Of a DNA stretch of 64,000 nucleotides, positions 1 to 9,000 are shown piece after piece (position 1 is the first letter of the stretch; each line of letters starts with the position of its first letter). Location of the stretch: contig NZ_CP045997.1 of assembly GCF_010233585.1 (NCBI RefSeq), positions 2,887,479 to 2,951,478 of the forward strand. Reading direction: 5' to 3'. The stretch comes from Spirosoma endbachense (GTDB lineage: Bacteria; Bacteroidota; Bacteroidia; Cytophagales; Spirosomataceae). A program made the translations under genes and the position numbers. Below the pieces are notes generated by a model. That model was not told the origin of the DNA. It worked only from the letters and a program-made list of their open reading frames with translations, and did no database searches.

Positions 1-76
1 TACCTTTACGAACGAGTTGGTCGAGCGTTGTGAGATCGGCTTCCGACAGCACAAACGGTTTAGCGATTTGGCCCAT
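1..76 (-). mobile_element. IS630-like transposase, 5' end only (runs off window)
   Basis: Minus-strand reading from the ATG at 76 gives MGQIAKPFVLSEADLTTLD followed by QLVRKG, which resembles the N-terminus of IS630/Tc1-type transposases, where a helix-turn-helix DNA-binding region begins. Only 25 residues lie inside the window, so the DDE domain is not visible. It abuts the truncated restriction gene that starts right after it, so this element, or its insertion, probably removed the 5' part of that gene. The exact inverted-repeat end could not be fixed but should lie between 77 and about 110. Family assignment rests on a short stretch only. Confidence 0.45.
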
Positions 77-103
77 GTCGGAAAGATAGCTACTTTTATC
101 TAA

Positions 104-829
104 CCATTAAATTGGAAGAGTACTAGTACAAAAGTCGATAATGAATTTCTTTTATTAGTACTATCTTCACAATCAAGCAGGAATTATCTACGAGATAAAG
201 CTACTGGTTCATCTGGGAGTATGCCCAAAATTAACCAAAAAACTCTCTTAGAGCTACCAATAACTCTTCCATCAATCGAAGAACAAAAAAATATTGTTAA
301 AATAGCTAAAGAGCTGCTCAATATTTCTGATAGAGTTTTATCGCAATATAAAGAAGCAGTATTGAACTTTACATTATTAGAAAAAGCCATCCTTAGTGAA
401 GCCTTCCAAATAGATGGATTACAATCTTACAATGAAAGTTTAACTTTTAAAGAGATAGAGGACGACCTACAGGAACAAAAGGTAAAATTTGCAAATGAAC
501 AAATTTTGTTAAAGAAAAATCGAACAATATATATAAATAGATATTATTTAAAATCGAATGAAATAGATAAAATAAAGACGAAGATTAAAGAAATTACTTT
601 AGAGGATTTTTCGTCTAATGAGTTCCTATCTGCTGAGGATATGAATACAATAAGAAAAAAAATAGGCGAGATTGTTGTAGATTTTGATTATGATGATTTC
701 TGGGCTGTATTTCAAGAATTAACCAACGATGCTATTGGAGAGGATTTAGCTACTCCATTCTTCATTGCTGTGCAACACGAAGGGATAATACAGTATAAAA
801 TCAATAGCCATGAAGCTTCAAGAAATTAA
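104..829 (+). pseudogene. Type I restriction specificity subunit (HsdS), C-terminal remnant
   Basis: The frame is open from just after the stop at 101-103, with a first ATG at 221. It contains the hallmarks of the end of an HsdS target-recognition domain: a GSSGSMPKINQKTLLELPI segment, then LPSIEEQKNIV and a long coiled-coil helix. This part normally follows the second recognition domain; the first domain and most of the second are missing. The remaining 130 residues are a charged tail. Base composition is far more AT-rich than the plasmid backbone, which points to separate acquisition. The transposase end at 1-76 sits where the missing 5' part should be. It would have no function as a methylation specificity factor without its first half. 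Confidence 0.7.
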
Positions 830-1484
830 AATTTTTAATCGTTACAGAAGCCTAGAGCCAATCCCTGACGGGCAAAAATTCCCTAAGCTTGGTCTTTTAA
901 AAGGTAAGTTAGATCCAATTGCTCTAGTTGGTCTAAATGGTAGTGGAAAATCTAATTTCTTAGAACTATTAGCAGATATTTTCTTTGAACTTGAAGTGTA
1001 TTTTTTGCAAAAGCAAAATATTTATACAGAAGAAAGTCCCAATTACTTTGCTTTTGCAGATAATAAAAAAAAAGAACCAATTTTCTTTGAGATAAGATAT
1101 AAAATTAAAGTAGAAGGAGAAGAGCATGAAATAAAAGTAGTGAGAAAGGAAGATAATAAGAATGAGCCTTTGTTTTATATTAAAAGAATAGCTCATGATC
1201 TTTTTAGTACTATTAATTATGTAAAACTGCCAAACGATAAATCAACTAGAAAATACTTACCATTAGTTATTGCTTATACATCTGGATTAAATGATTTATT
1301 AACCATGCCGTTTGTTGACCTACAAGATTATTACGCACAGCAGGTTGCTAGACAGGCACTTTCGAATAAAGGCTCTCAAGAGAAAATAGTTTCCCCTAAC
1401 TTACTCTTATTGAATTATGAAAGTAATGCAGCTATAGTTGTTTCTAATTTATTATTAGCTAGTGAGGGCAGGGCTTTCTTATAA
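810..1484 (+). pseudogene. Restriction-associated AAA ATPase, 3'-truncated
   Basis: The 224-residue product begins MKLQEIKIFNRYRSLEPI and carries a P-loop, LVGLNGSGKSNFLELLADI, at about residues 38-56. This is the start of the SMC/OLD-like AAA proteins often encoded beside type I restriction genes. It overlaps the end of the HsdS remnant by 20 bases, as expected for coupled genes of one operon. Relatives are several hundred residues long; here the frame stops at ASEGRAFL before any Walker B, signature or D-loop region, so the gene is cut at its 3' end, probably by a recombination join near 1470-1485. It shares the low GC of the HsdS remnant. A functional ATPase is unlikely. Confidence 0.65.
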
Positions 1485-1794
1485 AACAGCCTCCACTTGC
1501 ATAAACTGAATTAGTGAAGAAAATTCATCGGCAAAATTGTCCAGTTGAGCTGCCATATTCTTCGGCTTCAATCGATGCAGTAGATTCATTGTCACTCACC
1601 AAGGTCAAGGCTATCCACCACTAAAATGGTACCCATACAAAAAAGTACGGTTCGGAAATGTGCAATATCAGGCTGATAATCAGTACTGTTCTCCTTTGTA
1701 AACCTATTCTAGTAGCATACGAATCGTATGCTACTGGAATTAGTGGTTTATGCCTTAGATGACTAAATACAAGAAGGCATTTAATCTGGAAAGT
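1485..1794. other. Intergenic stretch with a 25-nt palindrome at 1711-1735
   Basis: No convincing gene lies here. At 1711-1735 there is a perfect inverted repeat with 12-base arms (AGTAGCATACGA and its complement) around a single A. It lies 60 bases past the stop codon of the minus-strand rep gene. It lacks the T-run of an intrinsic terminator, so it may be a protein-binding or recombination site, or a terminator hairpin for rep. The stretch also marks the change from AT-rich restriction debris to plasmid backbone. Confidence 0.5.
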
Positions 1795-2922
1795 TCAACC
1801 CTTTTTTTCGGGTAATATAGTGCCGAGTAATGATCCAATTGATTGAGCCTGACCACTCATTCGTGTATCAGACGCTGGTCGATGGAAACTTAATTGTGGC
1901 TGGAGCGCCTTTGACGTCTGGGTGTCCCGTGCTGCAGTTTTTGGCTGCTTTAGCTTATCCATCCCCAGTGATTTAGCTAAATATTTATTGCGGTTCTTCA
2001 CGTCTGGACGCATGCCATTAAGAAATTCAGAATGAAGTCGGAATAAGGTTTCCAGCAGCTCAGGATCGGTTATGATTAGGTCTTTTTGCCAAGGCTTTAG
2101 TTGATACTGTGCCATTACTTCATACCCTTTAATTACTAACTCGTGCGGAGCTAAAGCGCTCAACTTTTCAGCATCTTCCTGTACCCCCTCCACTGCCAGC
2201 TGCTGGGCCGTTCGTATTTGAAATTCGAGTTCTACCACCCGCTTGCCCTCTTTGCGGGATGGTTGCCATTCCAAAATGATATTAGCTTTTTGGCGTAATT
2301 CACGCTGAGCAACCTCAAGTGCATTGATTTTAAAATCAACGTACCTGTACGATTCTGGACAGTTCAGGATATTGCGTAGCTCTTCCACTAGATACGTAAA
2401 TCGCATTTTTTTAATGTGAAAATGCATGCTTACAATTTCAAACATACGCTGGGCGTAAACGGATGATAAGGAAAGCATTACGTCCAAATCGTATTTAGTA
2501 TACCGCTGACCTAGAGCCGCAAAATGAGGCACAACATCCGCTAATAATTTGATTTCAATGAAGCGCCGCCCCTCTGTTAACAAAGACTGAACAAACGGAA
2601 ACGGGGTAATAAAAATAAATTGATTGTTTCGGTCATCTTTGAACGATATCCGTTTTTTCGACAGCGATTCCGCAGCCTCTGTAATTCGTTCATATCGATC
2701 TTTGGTTAATTCACCATAAGGTATAGTGACCACCACGTTTACATCCGGCTGAATCTTACCCTGTACCGCCATATTACCCAATTGATTGACGAGTAAAGTG
2801 ACGATTTTTTTTTCCAGTTCTGTAAATTCCTGCCGGGATTCTGTAAACAGATTGGACTGATAGTTAGTCGGATACCGGTTAAAAAGCGATAACTGCTGAG
2901 GAGTAGGTGCAGCTTTTGGCAT
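1795..2922 (-). CDS. Plasmid replication initiator, Rep_3/RepB family
   Basis: The 375-residue protein matches the Rep_3 family of iteron-plasmid initiators, which bind origin iterons through two winged-helix domains and start replication. Visible family features are LTELEKKIVTLLV-like opening helices near residues 32-48, a mid-region RRFIEIKLLADVVPHF, and the segment LSLSSVYAQRMFEIV, typical of the first winged helix. A second DNA-binding half follows (KKMRFTYLVEELRNIL onward). Length suits the family, which is usually 250-400 residues. The start at 2922 faces the iteron field at 3000-3440, the usual arrangement that also allows autorepression. The tail of about 100 residues is polar and less typical. 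This gene is the main evidence that the window is plasmid-derived. Confidence 0.85.
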   Translation of the reverse strand: MPKAAPTPQQLSLFNRYPTNYQSNLFTESRQEFTELEKKIVTLLVNQLGNMAVQGKIQPDVNVVVTIPYGELTKDRYERITEAAESLSKKRISFKDDRNNQFIFITPFPFVQSLLTEGRRFIEIKLLADVVPHFAALGQRYTKYDLDVMLSLSSVYAQRMFEIVSMHFHIKKMRFTYLVEELRNILNCPESYRYVDFKINALEVAQRELRQKANIILEWQPSRKEGKRVVELEFQIRTAQQLAVEGVQEDAEKLSALAPHELVIKGYEVMAQYQLKPWQKDLIITDPELLETLFRLHSEFLNGMRPDVKNRNKYLAKSLGMDKLKQPKTAARDTQTSKALQPQLSFHRPASDTRMSGQAQSIGSLLGTILPEKKG

Positions 2923-2997
2923 GGCTTGATCAGATAGATTTACAAAGGTTATAAATAATCCGTTAAAAAAGTAAATGTGATCAATGCAAATTTACTT

Positions 2998-3440
2998 TTA
3001 CTCACTTTTTGACCGACTAAAGCTCACTTTTCTCAATATTTGACCGACCAAACCTCACTTTTCGTCCGGCTAAACCTCACTTTTTCATAAAACTCAAGCA
3101 AAAAAGTGGGGATAACTGCTACAATTGTGGGGACGAAATAGACTTAAATGTGGACAAATTGAATTTTATCGGCTGTCTTTAGGATAAAAAACAGATTGGT
3201 TTGCTTCTCCCTCCCCCCTACCGACCAAAGCTCACTTTTAAACCGACTAAAGCTCACTTTGCGCACTTGACCGACTAAACCTCACTTTTAAACCGACCAA
3301 AACTCACTATTCTTAAATTAACCGACTAAACCTTACCATAGGACCGACTAAACCTCACTATAAATCCGGCCAAAACTCACTTTCTGAATATACTCAGACC
3401 GACCAAACCTTGTTTTTTAACCGACCAAACCTTGTTTTGC
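2998..3440. repeat. Iteron-type replication origin (about 12 iterons)
   Basis: About a dozen direct repeats with consensus ACCGACYAAASCTCACTTTT are present on the plus strand. They start near 3011, 3041, 3064, 3220, 3241, 3269, 3291, 3320, 3341, 3365, 3397 and 3419. They fall into two blocks (3011-3084 and 3220-3440) separated by a 135-base gap that holds a different 21-bp phased repeat. The last two iterons diverge at the 3' end (CTTGTTTT instead of CTCACTTT). The flank at 3450-3590 is very AT-rich and could be the unwinding element. Position next to the Rep_3 gene makes this the vegetative origin. Confidence 0.85.
3108..3155 (-). promoter_or_regulatory. 21-bp phased GTCCCC array, copy 1 (origin)
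   Basis: On the minus strand, GTCCAC, GTCCCC and ATCCCC begin at 3155, 3134 and 3113, exactly 21 bases apart, each preceded by a T-rich ATTT or GTT. The array sits in the gap between the two iteron blocks and matches the arrays at 5500, 24981 and 30813. The fixed step of two helical turns suggests a protein that binds one DNA face cooperatively. Its position in the origin suggests control of replication or of rep transcription. Confidence 0.6.
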
Positions 3441-3596
3441 TTCCCATAACCTTTTAATTATTAGCAGGTTATAGGCTTCCTAAATCAATCAAATAGATAT
3501 TGATAAAAATCAAAAAATCAAAACGCTAATGTTGATTATATAAAAGGGTAAAAAGGCTAAATTTATATAAACTATTTACCTTACAGGGAAATAGTT

Positions 3597-4361
3597 ATGC
3601 TATTTTTGCTAAAAATCCCCCTTATGGCTAAAGCAAAGCAATCTGATCTAGCGCCACTGCCCGCTATTCGGCTACTGTTAAAGCATTATCAAACCGATCT
3701 GCAACCTATTATTCATCAGATCAGCGCTTTACCTGTGGAATCTGATCTGGAGTATTACTTTGTTCCGGCAGAGCACATGAAACTGTTTCGACCTTATTAC
3801 AGGCCGGGCAAGCCTTACAAAAATTTTAAACTTGTCAACTTTGAGCGACCCGCTATATCCCTTACGTTTTATAATAAGCATAAATACCAAATAGGCCGTG
3901 GGGTTAAGGCAGCATCGGCGCTGACTATTCTCAAAGAGCAGCGCGACACACTATTTAATAAATCCTATCTGGATCAGCTAACGCCTGGCCAGCAACAAAA
4001 GCTACAGGAAATTGATACCTTATTACGAGCGATTCGGCATACGCCCGAAAAATTTGAGTTCTGTACCTCTAACTATGAACATTATTACCGCTACTGGTAT
4101 TGTTCATTCCGCTACTTTGAAGATCAGGAGCAGATCAAAACCGGCACGGCCAATGAGCATTTACTAAAGCATGTGCAAGCCAGTGACGAAAAGCGATCGG
4201 AACAACCTTCAATTGAGCGGCTTAACGTAATCTTTATTGATTCAAAATTCATTACCCGTCCTGTATCGTATGATAATAAACTCATCGACCGGGAATTAGA
4301 AAACTATACTGAGAAGGTGAGCTATGGTAAGTCATCACTCTATATCCGTTCAATAGAATAG
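3597..4361 (+). CDS. Hypothetical protein next to the origin
   Basis: The product is 254 residues from the ATG at 3597; a second ATG at 3624 (MAKAKQSDLAPL) is equally plausible and would drop an odd hydrophobic leader. I recognise no domain. The protein is soluble, rich in Tyr, Phe and basic residues, with a central segment NYEHYYRYWYCSFRYFEDQEQ near 160-180. There are no membrane segments. It is the first plus-strand gene downstream of the iterons and precedes a XRE regulator by about 60 bases, so it may belong to a replication or copy-control module. No function is proposed. Confidence 0.55.
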   Translation: MLFLLKIPLMAKAKQSDLAPLPAIRLLLKHYQTDLQPIIHQISALPVESDLEYYFVPAEHMKLFRPYYRPGKPYKNFKLVNFERPAISLTFYNKHKYQIGRGVKAASALTILKEQRDTLFNKSYLDQLTPGQQQKLQEIDTLLRAIRHTPEKFEFCTSNYEHYYRYWYCSFRYFEDQEQIKTGTANEHLLKHVQASDEKRSEQPSIERLNVIFIDSKFITRPVSYDNKLIDRELENYTEKVSYGKSSLYIRSIE

Positions 4362-4370
4362 ACTAAATGT

Positions 4371-4384
4371 GGACTATAGTCCAT
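4371..4384. promoter_or_regulatory. Operator-like palindrome TGGACTATAGTCCA
   Basis: This perfect 14-base palindrome lies 38 bases upstream of the XRE regulator start. Its left flank (ATAGACTAAATGTGGAC) nearly repeats the sequence ATAGACTTAAATGTGGAC at about 3138-3155, which is the outer unit of the origin array. It is therefore a good candidate for an autoregulatory operator of the XRE protein, possibly shared with the 21-bp arrays. Confidence 0.5.
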
Positions 4385-4421
4385 TTTTTAACCGCTCAGA
4401 CACAACGAACTTTGCCGTCCT

Positions 4422-4670
4422 ATGGCAGAGGCAAGTCCTATATCAGTGGCATTTGGGAAAGCCATTCGACAAGAACGGCGAAAAAAAGGAATAACTCAGG
4501 AGGAGTTGGCCGAAAAGTGTGGGTTAGATCGAACGTACATTTCACAAATTGAACGAGGTCTAAAAAATCCTACCTTACCCGTGGCCTGGGAGTTAGCCAT
4601 CAATTTGGAGATAAATTTTGTGACATTAATGGCTGCCGCGCTCCAACACATTCCCGGCGCTTCACACTAA
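4422..4670 (+). CDS. XRE-family helix-turn-helix regulator
   Basis: This 82-residue protein is almost entirely one HTH_XRE (Cro/C1) domain. AFGKAIRQERRKKGITQEELAEKCG forms helices 1-2, and LDRTYISQIERGLKNPTLPVAWELA gives the recognition helix and the next turn (about residues 10-62). It should bind DNA as a dimer. The short C-terminal tail has no sensor domain. The palindrome at 4371-4384 just upstream suggests autoregulation. It is one of two XRE proteins in the window (the other is at 33108) and a natural candidate to recognise the GTCC-containing arrays, although that link is inference. Confidence 0.85.
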   Translation: MAEASPISVAFGKAIRQERRKKGITQEELAEKCGLDRTYISQIERGLKNPTLPVAWELAINLEINFVTLMAAALQHIPGASH

Positions 4671-4800
4671 TTGGGTACTCTTCATAACGAGTACAAAACT
4701 TTCGTACAGGATAGGTAAGTGGCTATCTATCAATATCTTGCGAAGAGGATTTCGTTTTAACGCGGGGCCGACCGGCGGTCGGTTTAAAGGAAATAACACT

Positions 4801-5409
4801 ATGAGAGAAGCTATTGTTTTTTACCAAAAACAGTACCAACCCATCTGGAAAGAGGTTCCCTGGCAACCCTTTCCTTTGGAACGAAATATCCTGTTTTGTC
4901 CCGATGATACTACCATCCGGAATGTACTTAGTTCGTTAAATAAGATAGATCCATCAACGCCTACACTAGATACGTTTGAACAGGCCACAACGGACCTCCA
5001 CTGGGCAATCGTCAGCTACGAGGAAGAGTTTGTCTTATATTGGTTATCGCACTACATCCAAGCAGGAGACCGGGGGTTCGTTCTGTACAGATTTCAGCAT
5101 TTCGTTGCCAGTCCAATTAATTTTCTGGATTTTGGGCGTCGGTTTAAACTGCCCGATGAGTCAACGGCAAAAATTTACCTGGATGTCTTCAGCCGCCTGA
5201 ATGAGTGGGCAAAGCTGTTGAAATTACCCTATCGCTACGAAGTGGTGCTGGAGGATAAGTATATGGGTTTTCAACAAAATTTCGATAAACCGCTAATGGT
5301 CTCTGACGATAATGTAGCTAAACCTGGTCCTATAATCTTATCCCAAAATGGGCTAATTAAATCGAAGACCTCCTTTTGGCGTAGGCTTCGGGCTTGGTGG
5401 AAACCTTGA
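4801..5409 (+). CDS. Hypothetical protein
   Basis: The frame opens at 4738 with a non-ATG codon, but the ATG at 4801 (MREAIVFYQKQYQPIWKEV) is preferred because it follows a GGAAATAAC stretch and gives a clean start. The 202-residue product is soluble, rich in aromatics, with no domain I recognise and no membrane segment. It ends in a basic tail (KTSFWRRLRAWWKP). It lies between the XRE regulator and the 21-bp array at 5500-5547. Its function is unknown. Confidence 0.5.
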   Translation: MREAIVFYQKQYQPIWKEVPWQPFPLERNILFCPDDTTIRNVLSSLNKIDPSTPTLDTFEQATTDLHWAIVSYEEEFVLYWLSHYIQAGDRGFVLYRFQHFVASPINFLDFGRRFKLPDESTAKIYLDVFSRLNEWAKLLKLPYRYEVVLEDKYMGFQQNFDKPLMVSDDNVAKPGPIILSQNGLIKSKTSFWRRLRAWWKP

Positions 5410-5483
5410 CGATACCCAAATAAAATTACATCCGGTCTAGAATTAAAGCACAGGAGCCAATCATAAACGAAAATTTTAATACA

Positions 5484-5547
5484 GTCCCGTTTTTGTTTTA
5501 TCCCTGCGTTGTGCTGTTTCGTCCCCTACTATTAATGCTTCGTCCCC
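5484..5547 (+). promoter_or_regulatory. 21-bp phased GTCCCC array, copy 2 (upstream of methylase-helicase)
   Basis: On the plus strand ATCCCT (5500), GTCCCC (5521) and GTCCCC (5542) are spaced exactly 21 bases apart, preceded by GTTTT, GTTTC and GCTTC. An extra GTCCC at 5484 is out of phase. The array lies 130 bases upstream of the DUF1896 gene, in a 268-base gap that has no other gene. It is one of four such arrays on this element. Just beyond it, TCACTA and TAGTGA near 5572-5593 form a small inverted repeat. Confidence 0.6.
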
Positions 5548-5677
5548 AGCCAAGTAACTGCCTGCAATACCTCACTAATCGGCTGATAGTGAAGGACTAG
5601 TGATCTCGATTTTAAATCGCCATATTTGATTAAACGCTGGGCTGCCAGTGAGGTAGTTCAACTCGTGTTATTCAACT

Positions 5678-6067
5678 ATGGAAACGGATTACTTTTCACT
5701 TCGATTAAGCAGTCTTACTGCCGATTTGCCCATCCATGCCGATCAGCAGCAGTCGGCCGTCACAGCCGCACAAAACACGTTCGAAGAACTACGTCGGCAA
5801 GGCGTACCACTTCAGCAAGCCCTCGAAAACGCCGAGTCGGTGTTACTCGAAACCATCACTCCTACCCTGGACGCGGCCAGCCGACTAAAAGACATCCTGG
5901 CTGACGATTTCGACCAGCAGCCTGAACTGGCCAGCTCGCCCCACTTCCCCGTTCTGCTACAGAAATTTATGTCCTGGCTGGTTGAGCCTCAGAGCCGATT
6001 GGCCAATGCCTACATCATTGGATTAATCACGGAGTACCGCGATAAACACCTGACCCATGGCGTTTAA
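5678..6067 (+). CDS. DUF1896-like small protein
   Basis: This 129-residue, mostly helical acidic protein begins [13 protein letters not shown] and contains an [24 protein letters not shown] helix. It resembles DUF1896 proteins of Bacteroidetes conjugative elements, which commonly sit directly before the giant methylase-helicase, as here. Its last 11 bases overlap the next start, indicating translational coupling. No catalytic motif is visible. It may be a small partner of the methylase-helicase; that is inferred from context only. Confidence 0.6.
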   Translation: METDYFSLRLSSLTADLPIHADQQQSAVTAAQNTFEELRRQGVPLQQALENAESVLLETITPTLDAASRLKDILADDFDQQPELASSPHFPVLLQKFMSWLVEPQSRLANAYIIGLITEYRDKHLTHGV

Positions 6068-9000
6068 TCATCGCGCGCATTTAGCCGCCAACCTGGAAGC
6101 CTTACGGCTGGCGTTTCTGGTCGAGGAGCGCACCAAAGCCGCTAACCCGGCTGAATTGACCGCTGACGAACGAGCGATTTTATCGGCCTACAGTGGCTTT
6201 GGTGCCCTAAAATCGGTCCTACTGCCCATTCAGGATGATAAATTTTGGACGACTGCCTTGGATAATCAGCTGCGTCCCGGTGTTCAGCAACTGCACCAGT
6301 TAATAACCCAGGCCGCTGGCGATCGGGCGGAGGCGTACCTATCCGGCATCCGAAATAACGTCCTGTCTGGGTTTTATACGCCCCCGCAGCTTGTGGAGCA
6401 GGTCGGCAAGGAACTGGCCAGCGCTATGGGTTCTGCGCCTATTCACTACTTAGATCCATCAGCCGGAACTGGCATTTTTCCCCAGGCTTTTGCCCAGGGT
6501 GGTCTTCCGATCGGAGCCGCGCAGCTGATCGAAAAAGACCCGGCTACCGCCCTGGTCCTCAAAGCACTTTACCCGCAGTATACCGTTGCCAATAAAGGGT
6601 TTGAAGAAACGGGCCGTCAGCTTAATGATCGCTTCGATCTGGTGGCTAGCAATATTCCCTTTGGCAACGTCGCGATTTGGGATGAGGCCCTGGCCAACAG
6701 TAAAGACAAACAGCGCCGGTCGGCCTGCGCCCGGCTACATACGTATTTCAGCGTCAAAAGTGTGGACGCACTTCGGGAAGGCGGCGTAGCGGCTATTCTG
6801 ACGACGGACGCCCTGCTGAATTCCCCCGCGAATGAGCCGGTCCGTCAGTACCTGATGAAGACCTGCGACCTGCTGTCCGCCGTTCGATTGCCCCATAACC
6901 TGTTTACCGACTATGCCGGCACGAGCGTCGGTAGCGATCTTGTTTTGCTTCAGAAACGAAGCGGCAAAACGGCACTCACCGATCAGGAAAGGAAATTTGT
7001 CAAGTCCACCGTTAGCCCCGCCAAGACGGTTATCAATGAACTGTTTGCTAAAGGGGAAAACATCGTTGCCACCAGCCAGAGAATCGACACCGATCAATAC
7101 GGCAAACCCGCGTTGCTCTATGAGTACGAAGGTGGGCTGGACAAAATCGCCCAGCAGGTTGGCCGCTATGTGGGTGAGGATATGGCCCGCACCTTCCGGC
7201 AACAAAGCTTTGAGCAGCATAAGATGCAATCTACCGCGCAGCGGGTCCAACCAAGCCGGGCCGCGGACCGCTCCGCATCGCCCCTGTTTGTGCAGGGAGA
7301 ATTGTTTGCCGTGAGTGAAGCCGCGATTCGCCCACCTCGTCCGTTAACCCTGCCCTTGGAGGAATTTTACCAGGTGGGTAGTCTGGTGTTCCAACAAGGC
7401 GAGGTCGGTCGGTTGGCTCCTGACTATAAAACCCTGGAGACAATGCCTGGCCAGATGGACCACGCCCGGCTAGGAGCCATGCTCCAAATCCGGGATGCCT
7501 ACGAGCGGTTGTACCGTCGGGAAACCCAGTCCCAGCAGCTACAGCCCGACTTGCGCCTGGCCCTAAATACGGCCTACGGTGCTTTTATAACGCGCTACGG
7601 AGCCATCAATGAAGGTAAGAATGCGGGGCTGGCGCTGCTCGACCCCAATGGCCGCAGCCTGCTGGCGCTAGAGCAGGCCAATGCGAACAAACAGTTTATT
7701 CGGGCGGATATTTTCAATCAGCCCGTCAGCATTCAGCAGGCCAAGGTGGTGCAGTTCACCGCCCAGGATGCCCTGACGGCTTGCCTGAGTAAACTGGGTC
7801 GGGTTGATATGGACTATGTCCAGGAACTCACCAAACTGACCGGGCCGCAGCTCGTTAAGGAGCTGGACGGGCAGATCCTGTACAATCCGCTAGAACAGCA
7901 GTACCAGACGCCAACTACCCTAGTTAGTGGAAACGTGGTGGAGAAGCTGGAAGCGATGGAAGTGCTGGCAGCCGATCCACTGGCCGGGCCTGCCCTCAGA
8001 GCCCTCCGGGAGGGCCAGCCCACGCCCATTAGCTTCGATGAACTGGATTTTAATTTAGGGGAACGCTGGATACCAACCGAAATCTACGAACGCTTTGCGA
8101 AGGATTTATTCGGTAGTAACCTCACGGTGACCTATGCGCCTTCCGTAGACGAATTCAGCGTCGATCTGCCCTCGTGGCACTATAAGAATGCTACTATTAC
8201 CCAGCAGTACGCCGTACAGGGACAATTCCGGATGTATGATGGTCTGACCCTGATGGAGTATGCGTTGTATAATACAACCCCCAACATCAATAAGGAAGGG
8301 CCAGACGGGGAGAAGATACTCGATGGCGAAGCGACCCAGTTGGCCGCCACTAAAATTGAACAGATCCGTACCGCTTTTGTCGAATGGCTACCCACCCAGA
8401 ACCCGCAGTTAAAACAGGACCTGGCTGATCGCTACAACCGGTTGTACAATTGCTTTGTCAAACCGCAGTATGACGGTGCTCACCAACAGTTTCCCGATTT
8501 AAACCTTAAAGGACTGGGCATACCCGGTTTATACGGATCGCAGAAGGATGTAACCTGGATGCTGCTTCAAAACGGCGGGGGTATCGCCGATCATGAGGTT
8601 GGAACCGGTAAAACGCTCATTATGACGGTAGCCTCCTACGAGATGAAGCGGTTAGGTCTGGTCAATAAACCCATGATCCTGGCCATGAAAGCCAATGTCA
8701 ACCAGATTGCCGAAACCTACCGGACGGCTTATCCCAATGCCAGGCTGCTTTACCCCGGTCAGGATGACTTCACGCCGGCCAACCGGGAACGGTTCCTGAA
8801 CTCGATTAAAAACGGGGCCTGGGATTGTATCATTCTAACCCATGATCAGTTCGCCCGCATTCCCCAGGCCCCCGACGTGCAGCAGAAAGTTATGCGGGAC
8901 GAGCTGCGCAACCTGGAGAAAGATTTAAAGACGTTGGCCAAAACGGGAGGTACCATTTCCAAATCGCTACTGAAAGGATTAGAAACTAGAAAAGCCAACC

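Noticed and set aside
1483..1593. 36-residue minus-strand frame (MNLLHRLKPKNMAAQLDNFA...)
   Set aside because: Too short, no family, and a stop codon lies just upstream; may be debris.
3011..3440. Repeat field could be read as a CRISPR array
   Set aside because: Spacing between units is irregular and often zero, units are about 20 bases without unique spacers of constant size, and a Rep_3 gene lies next to it; these are iterons.
4367..4552. 61-residue frame overlapping the XRE gene
   Set aside because: Out-of-frame shadow of the HTH gene, which has clear domain content.
6735..7250. Long antisense frames inside the methylase-helicase gene
   Set aside because: The sense strand carries conserved methylase and helicase motifs throughout; the antisense frames have no recognisable domains.
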